This document shows positions 62,198 to 64,000 of a DNA stretch of 64,000 nt, piece by piece (positions within the stretch are counted from its first letter, which is position 1; each line of letters begins with the position of its first letter). The position numbers were made by a program, and so were the translations under genes. The stretch lies in assembly GCF_024362765.1 (NCBI RefSeq), contig NZ_CP093302.1, positions 802,001-866,000 of the forward strand. Reading direction: 5' to 3'. This DNA is from Alkalihalobacillus sp. LMS6 (GTDB lineage: Bacteria > Bacillota > Bacilli > Bacillales > Bacillaceae_D). The notes below the pieces were generated by a model. It was not told the origin of the DNA and searched no databases. It saw only the letters and a program-made list of their open reading frames with translations.

Positions 62198-62823
62198 TTT
62201 CTGTATTGCTTGTAGATGATCATGAAACGGTGCGGTTAGGGGTATCAGCGTTTTTATCTACGCAAGACGATCTTACGGTTGTGGGAGAAGCAAGTAATGG
62301 CAAGGACGGAGTCAGCAAAGCGCTCTCATTAAAGCCGGATATCATATTAATGGATTTGGTGATGGATGGAATGAATGGCATTGAAGCGACAAGAGAGATT
62401 CTATCGCAATGGAGAGATGCGAAAATCATTATCGTAACGAGCTTTCTTGATAATGAAAAGTTACGACCAGCTTTAGAAGCGGGCGCAAAGAGCTATGTAT
62501 TAAAAACATCAACCGCCATGCAAATTGCTGATGCGATCAAGAAAACGGCTCAAGGCATGTCCGTCCTCGATGAAAAAGTTCAAACGCAAATGATCTCAGC
62601 GTTTCAAACCGATGAACCGTTGCACCACACCCTTACAAATCGCGAAAAAGAAATTTTGAAATTGATGAGCGAAGGCAAGACCAATCAACAAATTGCCGAA
62701 GCGCTCTTTATTACAATAAAAACGGTTAAAACCCATGTGTCGCATATTTTATCAAAATTAGATGTGGCTGATCGGACACAAGCAGTCGTATATGCGTATC
62801 AGCAAGAGCTCTTTAAACAGTAG
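62194..62823 (+). CDS. liaR: LiaR response regulator
   Basis: 209 residues, NarL/LuxR class. Receiver domain with Asp8-Asp9 acidic pocket, phospho-accepting Asp54 (IILMDLVMDGMNG) and Lys near 103; C-terminal HTH with LTNREKEILKLMSEGKTNQQ and TVKTHVSHILSKL. Start is GTG 62194, overlapping the liaS stop. Probably activates the liaI promoter region upstream. Confidence 0.95.
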   Translation: MISVLLVDDHETVRLGVSAFLSTQDDLTVVGEASNGKDGVSKALSLKPDIILMDLVMDGMNGIEATREILSQWRDAKIIIVTSFLDNEKLRPALEAGAKSYVLKTSTAMQIADAIKKTAQGMSVLDEKVQTQMISAFQTDEPLHHTLTNREKEILKLMSEGKTNQQIAEALFITIKTVKTHVSHILSKLDVADRTQAVVYAYQQELFKQ

Positions 62824-62825
62824 TC

Positions 62826-63455
62826 TTACCATAAAATGCGCGTACCGTGGAGCTCCGTAGTTCCAGTAATCTTAGCAATGCTGGCTACATTTTTTGTTGT
62901 GATACCACCACCTGGCATGATAATAATACGACCTTCTGCGTACTCGTTATATGCTTTTAGGCGGGGGATGTTATCGTCAATCGCTTGATGAGGACCATGA
63001 GTAAGGATGCGTTTAACGTGTAGCGAACTTAACTGATCAATTGCTTCAAACGGATCCTTGATAGCATCAAAGGCCATATGAAATGTGACCTTCCTAGGAT
63101 CGATGTTTGATAAGAATGTCTGCAAATGCGGAAGGTCTAGCTTATTGTCTTTTGTTAAGCAACCGAGCACAACTCCATCTACTCCTACTTCAGTGAAGGT
63201 CTTAATGGTTTGAGCCATTTCATGCACGTCTGCTTCACTATAGACAAAATCTCCTCCTCGTGGTCGAACCATTGCCATTACCTCAACACCAGTCCCTTTA
63301 CACATTTGAACAACTTTTTCGCACGTGTCTGTTGAGACTGTGGTGCCTCCTACATGAAGGTGATTACATAATTCAATGCGATCTGCTTTGTACGCAATCG
63401 CTTTCTGGACGAACAATTCATTCTCTAAACAAACCTCTTTCACGATTGATTTCAT
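62826..63455 (-). CDS. cutC: CutC family protein
   Basis: 209-residue TIM-barrel protein. Motifs: EVCLENELFVQKAIAYKADR and IELCNHLHVGGTTVS near the N-terminus, VMAMVRPRGGDFVYSEAD, GVVLGCLTKDNKLD and THGPHQAIDDNI plus IMPGGGITTKN. CutC was linked to copper handling in E. coli, but its biochemical role is unsettled. It converges on liaR with a 2-base gap and no visible terminator between them. Confidence 0.92.
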   Translation of the reverse strand: MKSIVKEVCLENELFVQKAIAYKADRIELCNHLHVGGTTVSTDTCEKVVQMCKGTGVEVMAMVRPRGGDFVYSEADVHEMAQTIKTFTEVGVDGVVLGCLTKDNKLDLPHLQTFLSNIDPRKVTFHMAFDAIKDPFEAIDQLSSLHVKRILTHGPHQAIDDNIPRLKAYNEYAEGRIIIMPGGGITTKNVASIAKITGTTELHGTRILW

Positions 63456-63490
63456 AATTTTTCCTCCAACTTCCTAAAAATACTCGCTTT

Positions 63491-63519
63491 GTTTACAGAA
63501 TACTTGTAAACTATAGAAT
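63491..63519 (+). promoter_or_regulatory. Promoter with overlapping dyad operator, cutC/GNAT divergent region
   Basis: TTTACA (63492-63497), 16-base spacer and TAGAAT (63514-63519) form a plausible sigma-A promoter for the GNAT gene. A perfect inverted repeat GTTTACA-N7-TGTAAAC (63491-63511) covers the -35 and spacer, suggesting a dimeric repressor or a MerR-type activator. Confidence 0.5.
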
Positions 63520-63538
63520 AATTCAAGGGGGGAGCCAG

Positions 63539-64000
63539 ATGATACGTCAATTGCAAAAAGAAGATCAAGAGACATGTCTTACGTTTGTGAGGCAAAAGCC
63601 TGCCGAAAATCTTTTTATTATTGGAGACATTGAAGCGTTCGGTATGGAAACGGACTTCCAAAGAGTGTGGGGGCAGTTTAATGAGGCAAATGAGCTTGTT
63701 GCAGTGCTGTTAAACTATCATTCAAGTTATCTTCCTTATGCCGAGGGTGCATACGATGCTGAAGGGTTTGCGACCATTATAAACGCAGATCCGAACTTTA
63801 AAGCGATGTCAGGATTAAAAGATGTCACGACACAACTTGATTCATTTCTTAAGAAGCCAATGAAGAGAAAGCAGACGTATTATGCAAAATGTAGTGCAAT
63901 CAAAACAACCGTCCCACCAGCCATCAATGAAGTTCAACCAGCTCAACCTGAAGATGCGAAAGTATTGCTCGATTTGTTAAAACAAATTCCAGAATTCAGC
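63539..64000 (+). CDS. GNAT-like acetyltransferase (partial, runs off window end)
   Basis: First 154 codons of a protein beginning MIRQLQKEDQETCLTFVRQK. The pattern NLFIIGDIEAFG followed by VLLNYHSSYLPYA recalls the two-domain GNAT proteins of Bacillus in which an N-terminal degenerate domain precedes the catalytic one; a second start-like segment (INEVQPAQPEDAKVLLDLLK) appears at the window edge and fits the beginning of the second domain. AAGGGGGGAG at 63525-63534 supports ATG 63539. Confidence 0.75.
   Translation, partial: MIRQLQKEDQETCLTFVRQKPAENLFIIGDIEAFGMETDFQRVWGQFNEANELVAVLLNYHSSYLPYAEGAYDAEGFATIINADPNFKAMSGLKDVTTQLDSFLKKPMKRKQTYYAKCSAIKTTVPPAINEVQPAQPEDAKVLLDLLKQIPEFS

Overview
The window looks like a chromosomal segment of a moderately AT-rich, endospore-forming Bacillaceae bacterium, plausibly of the alkaliphilic Bacillus/Shouchella type. 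The grounds are strong AGGAGG-type ribosome binding sites with many GTG/TTG starts, CcpA cre boxes, a LiaIHFSR envelope-stress operon, a YjcZ-type small protein and Bacillus-like interspersed repeats. The genus is inferred, not proven.

Layout. 0-2 kb: small membrane/exported proteins and a NUDIX hydrolase. 2.4-5.4 kb: a tripartite tricarboxylate transporter (tctCBA) with a cre box in its leader. 5.7-11.8 kb: an M23 peptidase, an S9 peptidase with an MFS transporter, glutamate dehydrogenase and a DHFR-like reductase. 12-22.3 kb: a phenylacetate operon, paaK - ferredoxin reductase - ferredoxin - paaABCD - EthD - paaF - paaG - paaH - paaJ - paaX. 22.3-32.4 kb: a nitronate monooxygenase-like enzyme, a permease, an NSS amino-acid transporter, phenylalanine dehydrogenase, a complete 2-oxoacid dehydrogenase complex (E1alpha, E1beta, E2, E3) and a PaaI-type thioesterase.

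Read together, 12-32 kb encodes a plausible complete route from phenylalanine to central metabolism: uptake (NSS), deamination to phenylpyruvate (PheDH), oxidative decarboxylation directly to phenylacetyl-CoA (dedicated 2-oxoacid dehydrogenase), then epoxidation, isomerisation and beta-oxidation by Paa enzymes. PaaZ is absent from the window. PaaE appears to be replaced by a separate flavoprotein reductase plus a 4Fe-4S ferredoxin. A 19-bp near-identical motif lies just downstream of the predicted paaK and paaX promoters and is a candidate PaaX operator; a perfect cre overlaps the paaK promoter. The phenylpyruvate specificity of the complex is an inference from gene context.

32.4-35.6 kb: SDR, a small membrane protein, a histidine phosphatase, a secreted ComEC-like/HhH lipoprotein and a DUF3006 protein. 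35.6-48.5 kb: an accessory polymorphic-toxin island. It holds a headless RHS/YD-repeat gene, a duplicated RHS-tail/toxin-tip cassette, a deleted RHS-core fragment, an IS21-type element splitting a SUKH-like immunity gene, and a run of small immunity-like genes, several frameshifted. It ends at a truncated Nramp transporter. This reads as a decaying silent archive of toxin tips and immunities.

48.5-64 kb: a core-like region with a membrane protein, YetF-like protein, metallophosphatase, YjcZ-like peptide, TSUP exporter, GNAT enzymes, folD under a ZTP riboswitch, a BAAT-type hydrolase, two tandem Sm-like proteins, a LysR/YeiH divergent pair, the lia operon, cutC and a partial GNAT gene running off the end.
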